This document shows, piece by piece, positions 52,773-64,000 of a stretch of 64,000 bases of DNA. The position numbers and the translations under genes were made by a program. A model generated the notes under the pieces. That model had not been told where the DNA came from. It did no database searches and saw only the letters and a program-made list of their open reading frames with translations. Origin of the DNA: Vitis vinifera (lineage: Eukaryota; Streptophyta; Magnoliopsida; Vitales; Vitaceae); NCBI RefSeq assembly GCF_030704535.1, contig NC_081813.1, forward strand, positions 156,501 to 220,500, in the 5' to 3' direction. Position 1 is the first letter of the stretch. Every line of letters begins with the position of its first letter.

Positions 52773-55700
52773 CTACATTGAATCCCAGAACTTCAGAATG
52801 TCATTCTTGTTCAAGTGAAAGGTCTTGCAGATATCTGAAACAGCATTTTTGTTAACACCATCATTGGCATCACCAATACAAAGAAGCTTCTCGAGTTCCT
52901 CAGATGGCTCCAATACCTAATTACAATAAAGAAAAAATAATTAAACAAGACAGAAGACCCCTTCACCATAGATGTCTTAAGAACATTAATATCATTATGC
53001 ACAATAGCCAAAACAAGCCGTCTTAAGAAAAAGAATGCCTTATCAACAACTGTCTGATAATTTCATAGATTGACAAACAGAGAATGCATTTGATGAGTTG
53101 AACCACTTGTCAGTAAATGCATAATCCATCTGGCTTGCAGCTAGGCAACTCACATCTTACTGACAGAATTTATTTTCTGACCTGAATTGAGAATATGTGG
53201 AAAGAGAGAATAGGGATCACTCTGTCATGCACAGTACAAAGTTCACTGGCATGGATATGCCTCTTATAGAGTTATAGGCTTGTTAATCCTATGTTACCAG
53301 TAAAGAGTTCTGATCAAAGACCAATCTTTTTACCAACCAAATAAGAGATGAAGTACCTATGATATTATTGTTCACAAAAGAAGCATTCTTCTTGTTAACG
53401 ATAACCCAGCTGAGTTCCAAATTAAGAGTACAAGTTTATCATGAAACCTAACAAAAAATCTTTATGATTTTCAGCCTAGGTTAAAACCAAAGAAAAGGTT
53501 AATTGCCTGAAAAATCAAATGAAAGACATCAACAGAGTTTGGGAAAGTTTTGAACTTATAAAGTCCACCAATGAGTAATGCAAACTCAGTTAATGACACA
53601 GAAAAGGAAGCGTCAACAAGTTGGAACTTTTAAGATAACGACCACAAGGCTCCAGAAAATAAAACATCCTACCAATTGTATGAAGTAATAATATCACCAA
53701 CCAAAGCCATACTCCAATTATTGTCATTAAGTTCAAAATAGCAAACAATATCTTACCCATGGACAACCAAGTGATTTATGGATTTCATCCTTGGATTTAT
53801 TAGAAGCATCCGATTTCTGAGTCTCTATGCAATCTGAAACTAGCCGAAGAAGTCTCTCGCTTCCCTAAAAGATCAATATAAACATATAAACAAAAATAAT
53901 AAAGGAAACTGTAGTTTCATGCATATAAAGGAAAAGGGGTAAAAAAGATATACAACAATATCTGTAGACCTAGGAGACTCATCTAGGGGGAGAACAGCAC
54001 AAACAGATAATATGACCATCAATACACAACATAAACCATACTAAAGGAAATACACCCATACAACTAAAACTTAACAAATCCTTAAATTTTAATCACACGT
54101 CTTTTCTTGCTTCCTCCAGTCAATTCCTTTTGCCACCCACCCCACCCCAAAATATCCACTTCTCCTTATAAGCATTCACTGGTCTTGCACATTGTAAAAC
54201 CATCTTGACTGACTTCCCTTCATCGTGTCCTCAAGTGTTAATCCCTCTAGCTTCTCATGTGCATTCATGTCTTATTATACTTTTTTTGGCCACTCATCCA
54301 TCCCAACATCCTTTAGCCACCATGCCATTTTCTGAATCTGTCTCTTGCCTGCCAGCATTCTATACCACCAAGGCAACTCACACCATATTTACATAAGAAA
54401 AACATTAAAACAAAATCCATTTAGTGGAAGAGTTTATGAAAAATAACCAAGGAAGATTGAACAGTGAGTAAATAATGAAGAGTGAACAATTCCCTTATTC
54501 CCTATAGATCATCCCAAAGGAGGGAAGATTGAATAGATGTAATTCCTACTCCCTTGGTTTCTAAGTGCCCGAAAGTAACTTATTTAAGATCATAGTATTT
54601 ACCATAACCACATGAGCATAAAGTTAGTCACAATGTCTAAGAACATCATACACACCTGGAGAGCTTGCCAGTGAGAATAAGTGCGAAACGAAATCCAAAA
54701 GAATGGGATGTTAGGCAGAGGTAAAACCTATATAAGATAAGAAACAAAACAAGTAAGAACCTGCTAGCCAACATATTTGACAAAAGAATGTGAATAATGA
54801 GCATTTGAGAACATATAGTTTCAAGCATGCTAAGAAATAAGTTTGACAGTTGATAGAACTAACAAATATACATCCAAAAGTGAAAATGGAGTACAAGAAA
54901 CAATTACCAATGTACACTGAATGCAAACGTGAACAGAAGCAATGAAACTGAACCGTAGAAGCATTTCTTGTGAATAAAATTTGACAATCAATAGAAATAA
55001 CAAATATACATCCAAAAGTGAAAATGGAGTACAAGAAATGATCACCAACGTACACTGAATGCAAATGTGAATGGAAGCAATGAAACTGAACCGTAGAAGT
55101 ATTTCTTGTGAATAAAATTTCCCCTGATAATCAGATAGCAGTTCCTTTCAGTAAACATTATCATTGCTAAGAAACTAATACAAACAACATAGTATGATTC
55201 AATTGAATTAAATACATCTTCAACTTTCTACATGCTTAAAATTGACAATAAGGTAGAATGAAGCTCTTATAAAGGCATAGCAATGCCCGACTCAACAACG
55301 CCTAACATGAACCATTTAGGGTCAATTCCATGCTATCTTTTGCCATTCTAAGGATCTGCTTGATCCAGGGTCATGTCTTTCAAAAGATATAGCGACTGAT
55401 GGGAAATTCTAAAATTTAATCAATCCTACTGGGTGATTTGCCACAACAGAGGAGAGTTACCAAAAAAACGATTATTCATTGGCTTTAATTAGTTGAAGAA
55501 CGATGCTAACCTACTTGTCATCTCCTCGTTTGGCTTATAACATTTTACTTGTTATACAAAATTCTTGGAACTATATGATCCAAATTGGCAACTTGAAGGA
55601 AGGAATGGTGACAAAAAAGCAACAATAGTTTATAACCTTTGAAATATTGAGTCACACTAAAAGAAGAAAGAATATTAGTTACCTTAGGGCAACATGCCGT

Positions 55701-57384
55701 AATCTTCGACGTACAAGTCGTGCATTTAAGCTGCAAGCCATGAAATACTATTAAATATTGATAGATGGATAGAAGGCACCAAAATAAAAACCGAAAAGAA
55801 ATAGAATACAGGCCCTGCAATCATATCCCATGGTTACAGTCCCCTGCAGAGCATAGCACATGTAAATTATCAATATAATACGGCTCATAGAATTCAACAT
55901 CCTAGTTGAATACTTCTTCTAATATCTATCAAAAAAAAAAATTCAAGACTCCCATCAACTTGAACAAAGGGTGAAAAAAAAGGTTAAAGGTTAGACCAGT
56001 GTAGTTCAAATTTCAATATGTTAATTCATACTTTTTTTTAAATAATAATAATAATAATCTACACAAACTGGACAACTTAAAAAATATAAGTAGTTTCAAT
56101 GGGGTAAAAAACGACAATATGTGCTTACTCAGCAAAATTTCTAATATTTCAAAATTTGAGTGGCTCTTGTTACCTATATAAATAAGTTAAAAGTTACATA
56201 TCCAAAAATTAATTAATAAGTATCTAAACCACAGATCGGAGATACAGAAAGAAGAAAAAATAACTCAAAGCAAGAAATCCTGCCCTAACTATCTAGGACC
56301 ACCTGCATGAGCCCTCCCTCATCATCAGTGTTTTACATAGGGTCATACCTCAATTTATTCAGAGGATATCATAGATTTTGTCAGCCCGCAACCCGCATTC
56401 TACCAGGTTAGTAGCAATCCTCACTGTTGCAGCCACTAGTCTTAAACATACAGTTCAACCACAGTTCTCTCAAACTGGCTCCATCGGTATTACTTTTTCT
56501 TCTTGGAAATGCAATCATTTACAACTTTTTCCCTTCATTCTCAAGACAAATGCATTTTAATATTTTGTGAATATATTTCTTTAACATTTAAACAAAATCT
56601 ACCAGAGAGAAGAGATCCAAACGTAAAAAGATGAAAGGCCATTGAAGAACCTACCCACAAGATGTTTATTCATATTGGTTTTTTGTTTCAGCTTTAGTTA
56701 TAATTAAAGGCGTCAAGGGAAGAAAATAGGACTATAACAAGAATATCCCACACACTTGGTAATCAACAAGCGAACCCAAGAAAAAGAGCCAAAAAAAAAG
56801 AAAAGCGAAAGGGTTGAGGTGAAATAAGAGAAAAAAAGGAGAAACCTTGACCTTGACGGATATGCAACATGGACCTTTGAGACCTCCTTGGAGATAGATT
56901 TGAGGAAAATCTCAGAAGGCTTAACACGAGCCAAAAGACGCAAACCCAATCTGCATCACCACAATATGATTCAGTCCCTCTTTTACTTTAAAAAGGAAAA
57001 AAGAATGATAAAACAGGGGGTGTAAATTTAAAGAGAAAAGTCAGGATTACCCATAAAGCTTGTTTTTCAAAGTTCCCTCGGGCGCCTTCTCCAGACCCAC
57101 CCAAGCTTTATTCATCTAAAAATATTGGAAATAAGAAACGAGTAAGGAGAGTTGAAGAAGAGTAAACGGAAAAAAGAAAGAGGGGAGACCTTGTTGGAGG
57201 CGAAATCGAGAAGGAGCTCAGCATTAGCGTTGAGGGGCTTTGGATTGGAGGAGATGCGGTTCCAGAGGTCTCTGAGAGTGGAAGGAGTATGAGCAGCCTG
57301 AGAGTCGGCAGCAGCGGGGTCTACGGATCTGGCGAAACACCACTTTCTTCCTTTGATCGGGAAGACCACCAATCGAGCTTTCAT
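52773..57384 (-). CDS. mitochondrial K+/H+ exchange-related protein (Mit_KHE1/PF10173 type)
   Basis: A 266-residue protein in eight exons on the minus strand: 57384-57190, 57115-57051, 56950-56852, 55730-55683, 55123-55054, 54727-54656, 53864-53757, 52916-52773. The sequence begins MKARLVVFPIKGRKWCFARS and carries LRDLWNRI, KAWVGLEKAPEG, LRLLARVKPSEIFLKSI, NARLVRRRLRHVALRG and the hydrophobic GSVSLLPFTFAFSVLPLPNI followed by PFFWISFRTYSHW. This is the plant family annotated as mitochondrial K+-H+ exchange related, and the eukaryotic founder was linked to mitochondrial cation/proton exchange. The hydrophobic centre (about 145-180) may form one or two membrane spans. The biochemical role in plants is not established, so the name is a family label. 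Exon 5 has a partial tandem duplicate in the following intron. Confidence 0.8.
54842..55117. repeat. 138-bp tandem duplication containing most of exon 5 of the Mit_KHE1-type gene
   Basis: Two 138-bp units (54,842-54,979 and 54,980-55,117) differ at 12 sites by my count, about 91% identical. The unit nearer the gene start (54,980-55,117) contains the used exon 5 except its first six bases. The other unit contains a second exon copy (about 54,916-54,979) with the donor kept (AGT|GTAC), but the acceptor CAG lies outside the duplicated unit and is lost. The copy also changes KKYFYG to KKCFYG. It is probably a dead exon copy inside intron 5. Confidence 0.85.
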
Positions 57385-58720
57385 TCTTGAAAACCTACCC
57401 TATCTTAATTCAATTTCATTCCTCTTTATGTTTTTTTACATTGGAAGCAAATGGAAGCCCAGAGAATTCAAGTTAGAAAAATGAACTTTGAATCGCACAG
57501 AGAAAGTATTTGTGGAGGGGGTTGAAAACGAAATGCGAAAACGAGGTGAATCGCCGCGCATTTAAAGGCAAGACGGTTTTTTCTTTCTACTTTTTTAATT
57601 TTTTTTTTCGAGATGTATAAAAATGGTAATAGCAGTGAGGTCACGAAGCGATGGACTGTGAGTCAGTTCCCACGTGCCCTTCTTTATTTTTCATTCATTA
57701 GGAAAATTCTATTCCACTAATTAATCGAATCTCCAACGTCCAAATCAATCTTATGAAATACGAAACAATGACATCACGTAGTGTACTTCCGTCACCACCA
57801 CCAATCAAGTGGTACAAATATCATCATTCGTATCCTTATTTACCTTACATATATTCAATGATATGGTTTAAATCTTTTGTTTGGTGGATATTACTATGAA
57901 ATCTAAACATTTTTCAAAACACATACATGACAATGATAAACATCTAATTAATGATCCATTTTCGATAGATATAAAAAAAAAATGCAAATACATTTCGATT
58001 AATTTAAAGTTCAGGATCTAATTTCCATTTATTCATATCAATAAATTGAGTGGAGCATGATTAATATTACAAAAAAAGAGTGATGAGGTATCCACCCAAC
58101 TTGTGAGCTGTTAATTTGTACAATCAAATTTAAACTATTAAACGAAAGCATAAGGAAATGGGACCATTTCGATACCATACCATAGAATTACCCTCTGTTA
58201 CAAACACTTAAAAAAGAGTACTTCTCTAATCCCATTTCCAAAGACATCGATAAAGCCTTATATACGTGTGGCTAGTGGCTCATATGTTTTTACAAAAGCA
58301 TCTTCCCTGCACCGAGCTGCAGTTCGTTCATGCACAATTTGCCATTACAATACTCCTTCCCAATGGGCCCTCTTGTCTTTACCTTCACAACATAACAATT
58401 CCAAAAGTTGTTTCTCAAAAGTGAGCATCAGTTGATTTACATCACAAATAATTCCTTGCCTGAATTCACTAGCACCAGGTGCATAAAAAATATGACTGAC
58501 AAAACATGCCTTAAAAAATAAAAAAAGGTGTATGAAAGAAAATTTGGGAAAAAGGCATATGCTATATCATACACTACTAATACATGTTGATGGCAATCTG
58601 AGCAACTCAACCATTTGGAAATCCAATCATCCTGCTGAACTAACAGAATGAATGCGTACCAAGTGAAGGCAGCCAAATTCACCTAACACAAAATATCACC
58701 AATCTCTCTATTGTTTGTCT
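57385..58720. other. intergenic region between the Mit_KHE1-type gene and the O-fucosyltransferase gene
   Basis: It contains the Mit_KHE1-type promoter and 5' leader (57,385-57,600, less AT-rich) and the 3' untranslated part of the next minus-strand gene. I see no further gene and no clear repeat. Confidence 0.55.
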
Positions 58721-61700
58721 TCACTCATTGTCTGCTATGAAGTTTGGCTGTTCACCTTGGCAGAGATACTCATCACAGTGTGATGCAGATCCCCAGCCCC
58801 TCCGGAGCCGCAGAATGTCTTCTGTGAAAGTGGAACCAGGGGCTCCAATGAACACACTAGCCATAGCACAAATTGTCTTATCCAGCATGGCTTCCACCTG
58901 CAATATAACAAAATTACCAAAATTATAAGAATAATAACCAATAAATTCTCAAATTTTCTTAAAAATATTTTTGCCAAAAGCCAAACGACAACATTTATGC
59001 TTGTTAATAATGCAACACAACCACTGTTTTTCATACACAGGCCTGATCAGACTTTTGAAGGGGATACTTTTTGATCCCATTCCAACAGATTTAATTTTGG
59101 TTCATGGCTCAAATTTCAATCTTCACTTTCCACTGATAAAGCCAACCAATCTCACCTTTTTAAACTTTAACCGTGTGTGTACCTGAGTGACCTTGAGTCA
59201 TTGTCTTAATATATGAGGGTGACACTGTAGCATTATCTTATTCAAATTGGAGAAAGGAAATCAAGCAAACGAAGAAACCCTAGCCCAAAAAGAACATTAA
59301 GTGGCAAGAGAAGATATGATGGCAAAGGATTTGGCAGAAGTTCTGGGACTACTACATAGAGCTGAATTGAGAAATAGGATTCATGCAGCCAAAAGATTCA
59401 GGTAGCCAAGTTCAAAATATTTGGAAGGTCTTTAACAGCTACAAATTTAGCTATGAAGATCTAACCTTAACTAGCTTCAAATGTTCCTTACATTATATGA
59501 TAATGTAAGACACTTCTCCCCACTGTCAATTTTGTTTCGATAGGCAAACGGGAAAACATGTATTAAAGGCCCCTCAAAAGAGACATAACAAAGCACACAT
59601 GTAGTATACAAAAAAACACCTAGTAGCGATGAGGGAAAAGAACAAAAAGCCTCCCTTCCATACTGCCAATTCATAGATTGGACATTTTTAAAACACATCC
59701 ATTCCCACCTGTTTCTAGAACTGGTTAAGACACTTACCAAAGTGTCCAACTCAATTTTCATCAAAAAATATGTTGGAGGACAAGCATATTTACAAAAGAC
59801 TCCTATAGTGACATTGTATCATGCACTTCTAAATGTTACTTTGAATATCTCTTCCAAAACCACCATTCTCCTTAGGATTTCAGCCAAATGAAGATCTGTG
59901 TTCCCTAAACTTTGTTGATCATAGCTAAAGAAGTGTCGAGTCATGGCTTTAATGAGGAATTTCAAGGTGTCCTAGATAGTTTTTACGCATCTAAGGGGCG
60001 TCAAAGAGACCCAATTTTATATCCAGTAACTCCATAATTCACTCATTTTTATATATGGAAGTAGTACAAGGACCATCTCTAACTTTATGAAGATATCCAT
60101 GACTACTGAAAATCCTTGGCCCAATTGGCAAATGTAGAGAAACATAATTCCATTACTCTTCTAAGAAATGCCATGTTTGGACTCAAATTATCCAACGGCT
60201 ACTGGTTTTTATCAGAAAATGTTTTCCATTAAATATTTGGGTGCTCCTCCCTATGTGGGTAAAGCTTCTAAAGCCACAATTTCTTTTTCTTTTTTTTCCT
60301 AATGCCATTGGCAACACAGCAGAAGGATGGAACAGATAATTATTAAATTGAAGTGGTAAGTTGTTGAAACATGTTTCAACAGCAGCCTCAGTTCATATTT
60401 TTCGATCTTAACAATTCTCAACTATGTTAAAGGTTCTGCAACGATCATTTTATCAAATGTCCATAATAAGACTCCCCTTCATCCACAATTCTGACATCTT
60501 ACTAATTTCTTTTCAAAAATTTAGTTTGAAAATATGTTCTAGCAAACAAAGCTTGGATTGTTTAACATGCATTGGAGATCAAATTTCAATGGAGCAATTG
60601 CAAACCGAAAAGGATCTGCACTTTTGCACAGATGAACACAGGACTGGGCTCAATGTGGACAAACACTTCTTCTCCCAAGAAGAATTTCATGAGTTAGGGA
60701 TTTAGATACCCAAGCCAATGTTCTTCCAAAAGACATGGCAGCTAAAAGGACATTACCAGATGTGATGATGGTGCTTCATCCCTCACATGCTTTTTGGTAG
60801 GACCATGAAGATTTCTCCTTCAAAATCCACACCTAAACACTAACATGGCCTCCATGTACCATATATCCCACAGACTAATCTTTTGGATAGGCCTCAAGAG
60901 ATTGCATATCACATGGCAATTCCTTTGGCAAAACCAACAAATTCAGGGTTAAACCCATTGGTGGCATAATTTTGGAATGACCAGTTGAAACTTCCAAGAG
61001 TGGAATGATTGCCAATATCCAGGTAACTATGCTTGAAAGTATAAGATGAAAGAAAAAAGAAAGCACGGTCTGACCTGAGAATCTCCATCAAGGCCATGTC
61101 TGTAGAGCAAAGCATCCCATTTTTCTGCTGAATTACGGGTTGGTCGCTTAATGAGTGGCACAAGCTTCCCATTCAGGACAACCAGAGACTGCAGTAAACC
61201 AGTTTCACTTTCAGCAGCATCTGTGGAAAGATAGATGACTGGTGTATCAGCCCTCTCAACCACACGACTAATGCAGTCTGCAGCTTGGGGAATGGGGAAA
61301 AAGCAACTTGGTTCTTTAGCATTACTGACAAAATAAGCAAGAATGTTAGAGATAAATTTTGATGGCAAAGTTCTGTTCAAAAGTTCACCAACTCAGACAC
61401 TATACACTCTCTGTGCCCCACTTTGCACTACTTAGTAGATAAATTTAGAAATTCCCATCATGAGAACTGAAAAAAAAAATGGAAATTGAACTTCAACTCT
61501 CAAAGGCTAAACTATTTAATACAAAATCAGCAATGCAATTCATGTATTGTTACGACAACCATGCTTCCATGCTGTCAAACATAAAATAATAAAAACATGT
61601 TCTTCAGAAATTAAAGCAAGAAAGTAAAGCCAACGAAAAGCATACCAAAACTTCAGAAACCCATGTCGTCGAAAATGGAGAGCAGTAAAACTCTTCCCCA

Positions 61701-62898
61701 AGAATGTTTGAACAAAACGTTGGGCAGTGAGCATAATGAGACGACTTGGTTCAATCAGAGTCTGACATTTGTGAGCAAGGGGACCACCCGGTTGCATGAC
61801 CCACTCTTCCTCCACATTAGCATAAAAAACATCACCAATAGCAATAACATCATCATTCGAAGAAAATTTAGCCTGGACATCCTGGGCTGTCCTTTTCTTT
61901 GGCTTTTTGATATCCTCAGCCCAAGCAGGTTCAAGCTTACCCATTGAAATTCCCAATGACTTCAGCTTCTTAACATGGTCATCGTCCACATAGCAAGGCA
62001 GTGGCAGTGAGAAATAGCATATAACCCTGTCTATGTGTAAGTGATTCTTTTTAGATTCGGTAAACTCTTCAAATGTGACTACCACTTTTCTTCCCAAACA
62101 ATTATTTATATGTTCAATATCAAGTACCCGATTGTATTGATAATCAAATTTGGAGCTGGGAATAACTAAAATGCGGTTGAGGAGGGCTGCAAAGAACATG
62201 TGTTTTTCTAAACAAATCAAGTGGTTGGACATCTGCCCAGACAAGCATATTGCAAACAGATACTTATCAGATCTCGGCTTCCATTCTATGGTTGGCCTCT
62301 GGGACATATTCTGATTAACCTTTGGACACCTATTAAAACTGTAAGCCCCGAAATTGAGATCCCCGTTGTCGTCCACCAATTCGGACAGGTTCCCAGATGG
62401 ATGAGACGACAAGAGGACTTGCTGAATCTCTTTATTCAACGAAATCTGCTTCAGCAGAGCAGATTTAAAATCGGCAGAGGAGAGAAGAACCTGCCGTGTA
62501 GAGAAATCAAGAGTGGAATTGGAAGAATTAGAAGGAATGGGCGCGGAATCAGCAAATGCAGTATGGTTCCAAAGAGAGAAGAGACTCAACTGCTGCTGCC
62601 TCAACAAATACAAAGCTCGCAATTCGGATTCCCTCATACGATCAGTGGGAGAATCGGCTTTAACGATGGAAATACTGGTGGTAAATAAGTTTCGAACATC
62701 TGTGGTGAAATAAATGAGGAGGATGAAGAGAGGGGGGAAGATGGCGAAGAGGTACCTCTTATTGAAGGAGAAACGATGAGCAGAAAGTCTAGACTTGAAA
62801 TCCTCGATCTGGAAGCCGGATCGATGAGGGAGCTTCCGCTCATTTTCGTCGATTAGGTTTTGTCGATCCTCCTCATCGTCGGAAGATTCTCTCTCCAT
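58721..62898 (-). CDS. O-fucosyltransferase family protein (plant GDP-fucose protein O-fucosyltransferase-like)
   Basis: A 559-residue type II membrane protein in three exons on the minus strand: 62898-61646, 61324-61075, 58897-58721. A short acidic cytosolic tail (MERESSDDEEDRQNLIDENE) precedes one membrane anchor (about 48-64, FAIFPPLFILLIYF), then a lumenal domain. The domain has features of the plant O-fucosyltransferase (PF10250) family: ICLSGQMSNHLICLEKHMF near 217-235, HFRRHG (408-413, the sugar-nucleotide-binding Arg region) and, in exons 2-3, VIYLSTDAAESE and FIGAPGSTFTEDI. Such proteins sit in the Golgi or ER; the acceptor of this one is unknown. An in-frame ATG at 62,925 would add nine residues. 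The inner start was chosen because MERESSDDEEDRQNL has the usual acidic opening. Confidence 0.85.
58898..61074. other. intron 2 of the O-fucosyltransferase gene, with retroelement-like remnants
   Basis: This is a 2,177-bp intron. From about 59,530 the + strand reads 'cgataggcaaacgggaaaacatg', resembling the antisense 3' ends of LINE copies elsewhere (compare 39,692). The stretch to about 60,900 is less AT-rich than a normal intron but retains no readable polymerase segment. An old non-LTR remnant is possible but not shown. Confidence 0.35.
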
Positions 62899-64000
62899 TT
62901 CGAAACGCAATGCCCAAATGCCCAAAGGCCCAATTCAATTTCAAAGAATGGTGAGTGAGTTCATGTATGTATTTAGAAAATCAAAGAGGAAAGTGGTAGA
63001 GAGCGATGATGAAGATGTGGGCCGTAGGGGGGGAGGGAAGGTGGAGGTGGGGTTAGGATTGGATGGAATTCTGGACTTAGAATCAGATTCAAGTTGAGAT
63101 TTGTAACGGGGAGGGTGGCAGGGGGCTTCGGAAGCAAGGAATGAAAGGAGTTGGCGATGTCGGTGGGTGATAGTGAAAACTGAAACCCCATCCACCACCA
63201 CTCCTACTACAAGACGTTTCAACCATTGGCCGTTGCCCGTCCCGACTCCGCTTCTTTTATATTGATTAATTAATTAATTAATTTTAGAAGATAAATAAGA
63301 AAATTTTACTCTATTTTTTTATTAAAAAGATAAAGTGCAGGAACTTTTTTGTACATTGGATTTTTTTTATAGGTTTAAATTTTTTTATTTTTTTATTATT
63401 TATTTTCATATCAAAAAGTTATTTCTTAGAAAATATATATATATATATATATAACTTTTATATAAAATAATGTCTAATATATATATATAGTTTGACCTGT
63501 TCATGACTTTGCGTGATAACCTCGAGCATCTCCTAAAAACTAGATTTTTTTATTTTTAGCATTTAAGTTCTTTACAAAAAATCACATACAACACATATTC
63601 AATATATGAGGCGAATAATATAATATTATAATAAAATAATTATTATCATGATAATATTAATAGTATAAGCAATAACATAAAAATTTTCAAATGTAACCCT
63701 TTTCAATAATTTTCGCTAGATAAAAACAAGCCAAGCACCCAAATGATGACAGAGCGCCACGTCTACAACAAAGAGGCCACGTAGGTGCGGTCCATGCTTC
63801 CACTCCCGATATAGAAAGAAAGGATTGCTCTTCCCCATCATTCCGCTTTGAACCTTCTTCAAAAATGCAGGCGAGTCTCAACTGCTAATCTTCATCTAAC
63901 TCTCTACTTTTGGTTTTGTCTTTATTCCAGAAGGAGGAAGTGGAGATGGAGATCAACTGAGGGAAAGAAAAGAAGGAAAAGAAAAGGGAAGAAATTGGGA
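62899..64000. other. upstream region of the O-fucosyltransferase gene and right edge of the window
   Basis: Close to the minus-strand gene there is a GGCCCA (about 62,927-62,932, a TGGGCC site II on the minus strand). From 63,260 the DNA is AT-rich with TA runs (about 63,438-63,452 and 63,478-63,489). From 63,720 the sequence becomes less AT-rich, with two CCACGT words and a purine-rich end (from 63,930), which could be the leader of a + strand gene starting beyond the window. No coding frame inside the window supports this. Confidence 0.4.

Noticed and set aside
55801..55857. A conserved-looking exon in the Mit_KHE1-type gene after exon 4
   Set aside because: The frame after the candidate acceptor (GTVTMGYD) does not match the family. 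The segment at 55,054-55,123 gives the expected HKKYFYGSVSLLP continuation with correct phase.
62899..62925. ATG at 62,925 as the start of the O-fucosyltransferase
   Set aside because: In frame and possible, but the added nine residues precede the usual acidic opening. The inner ATG at 62,898 was preferred.

Overview
This is plant nuclear DNA, most probably from a grapevine (Vitis) or a close woody eudicot relative. The evidence is GT-AG intron-rich genes of recognisable plant families, AT-rich introns, plant-type retroelements (initiator-tRNA primer sites, DUF4283-type LINE ORF1), Tourist-like MITEs and TGGGCY promoter motifs. The Vitis assignment is my impression of the LINE and gene sequences, not a database result. 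Six protein-coding genes are complete in the window. I joined their exons by hand, and every joined frame closes without an internal stop.

Layout. (1) 1-2,050: AT-rich intergenic DNA with a MITE-like copy. (2) 2,779-18,524 (+): a 21-exon P3A-type H+-ATPase of the AHA10/PH5 class. Its 4.3 kb intron 13 holds a young antisense LTR element (12,060-14,928). That element is non-autonomous and encodes Gag fused to a chromodomain. (3) 19,012-20,466: two nested Tourist-like elements. (4) 20,866-23,399 (-): a class 3 lipase of the oil-body-lipase type, 5 exons. (5) 23,400-26,655: intergenic, with microsatellites and a TATA box for the next gene. (6) 26,656-36,533 (+): a STRUBBELIG-receptor-family LRR receptor pseudokinase, 16 exons. 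Its intron 10 holds TRIM-like and LINE remnants. (7) 37,457-50,971 (-): 26S proteasome ATPase subunit RPT1, 10 exons. Intron 4 carries a full-length 6.2 kb LINE on the opposite strand, and intron 5 a 5'-truncated LINE. (8) 52,773-57,384 (-): a Mit_KHE1-type (mitochondrial K+/H+ exchange related) protein, 8 exons, with a partial tandem duplication of exon 5. (9) 58,721-62,898 (-): an O-fucosyltransferase-family membrane protein, 3 exons. (10) 62,899-64,000: AT-rich spacer, perhaps the start of a further + strand transcript.

The genes are neighbours, not a pathway cluster: a vacuolar proton pump candidate, a lipid-droplet lipase, a receptor pseudokinase, a proteasome ATPase, a mitochondrial-type protein and a glycosyltransferase. 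What unifies the window is heavy loading of introns with retroelements and MITEs while all six coding frames stay intact.

The most notable item is the Gag-chromodomain LTR element in the H+-ATPase gene. Its LTRs each carry two perfect three-unit heat-shock elements upstream of a TATA box, so it could be a heat-responsive antisense promoter inside an acidification gene.
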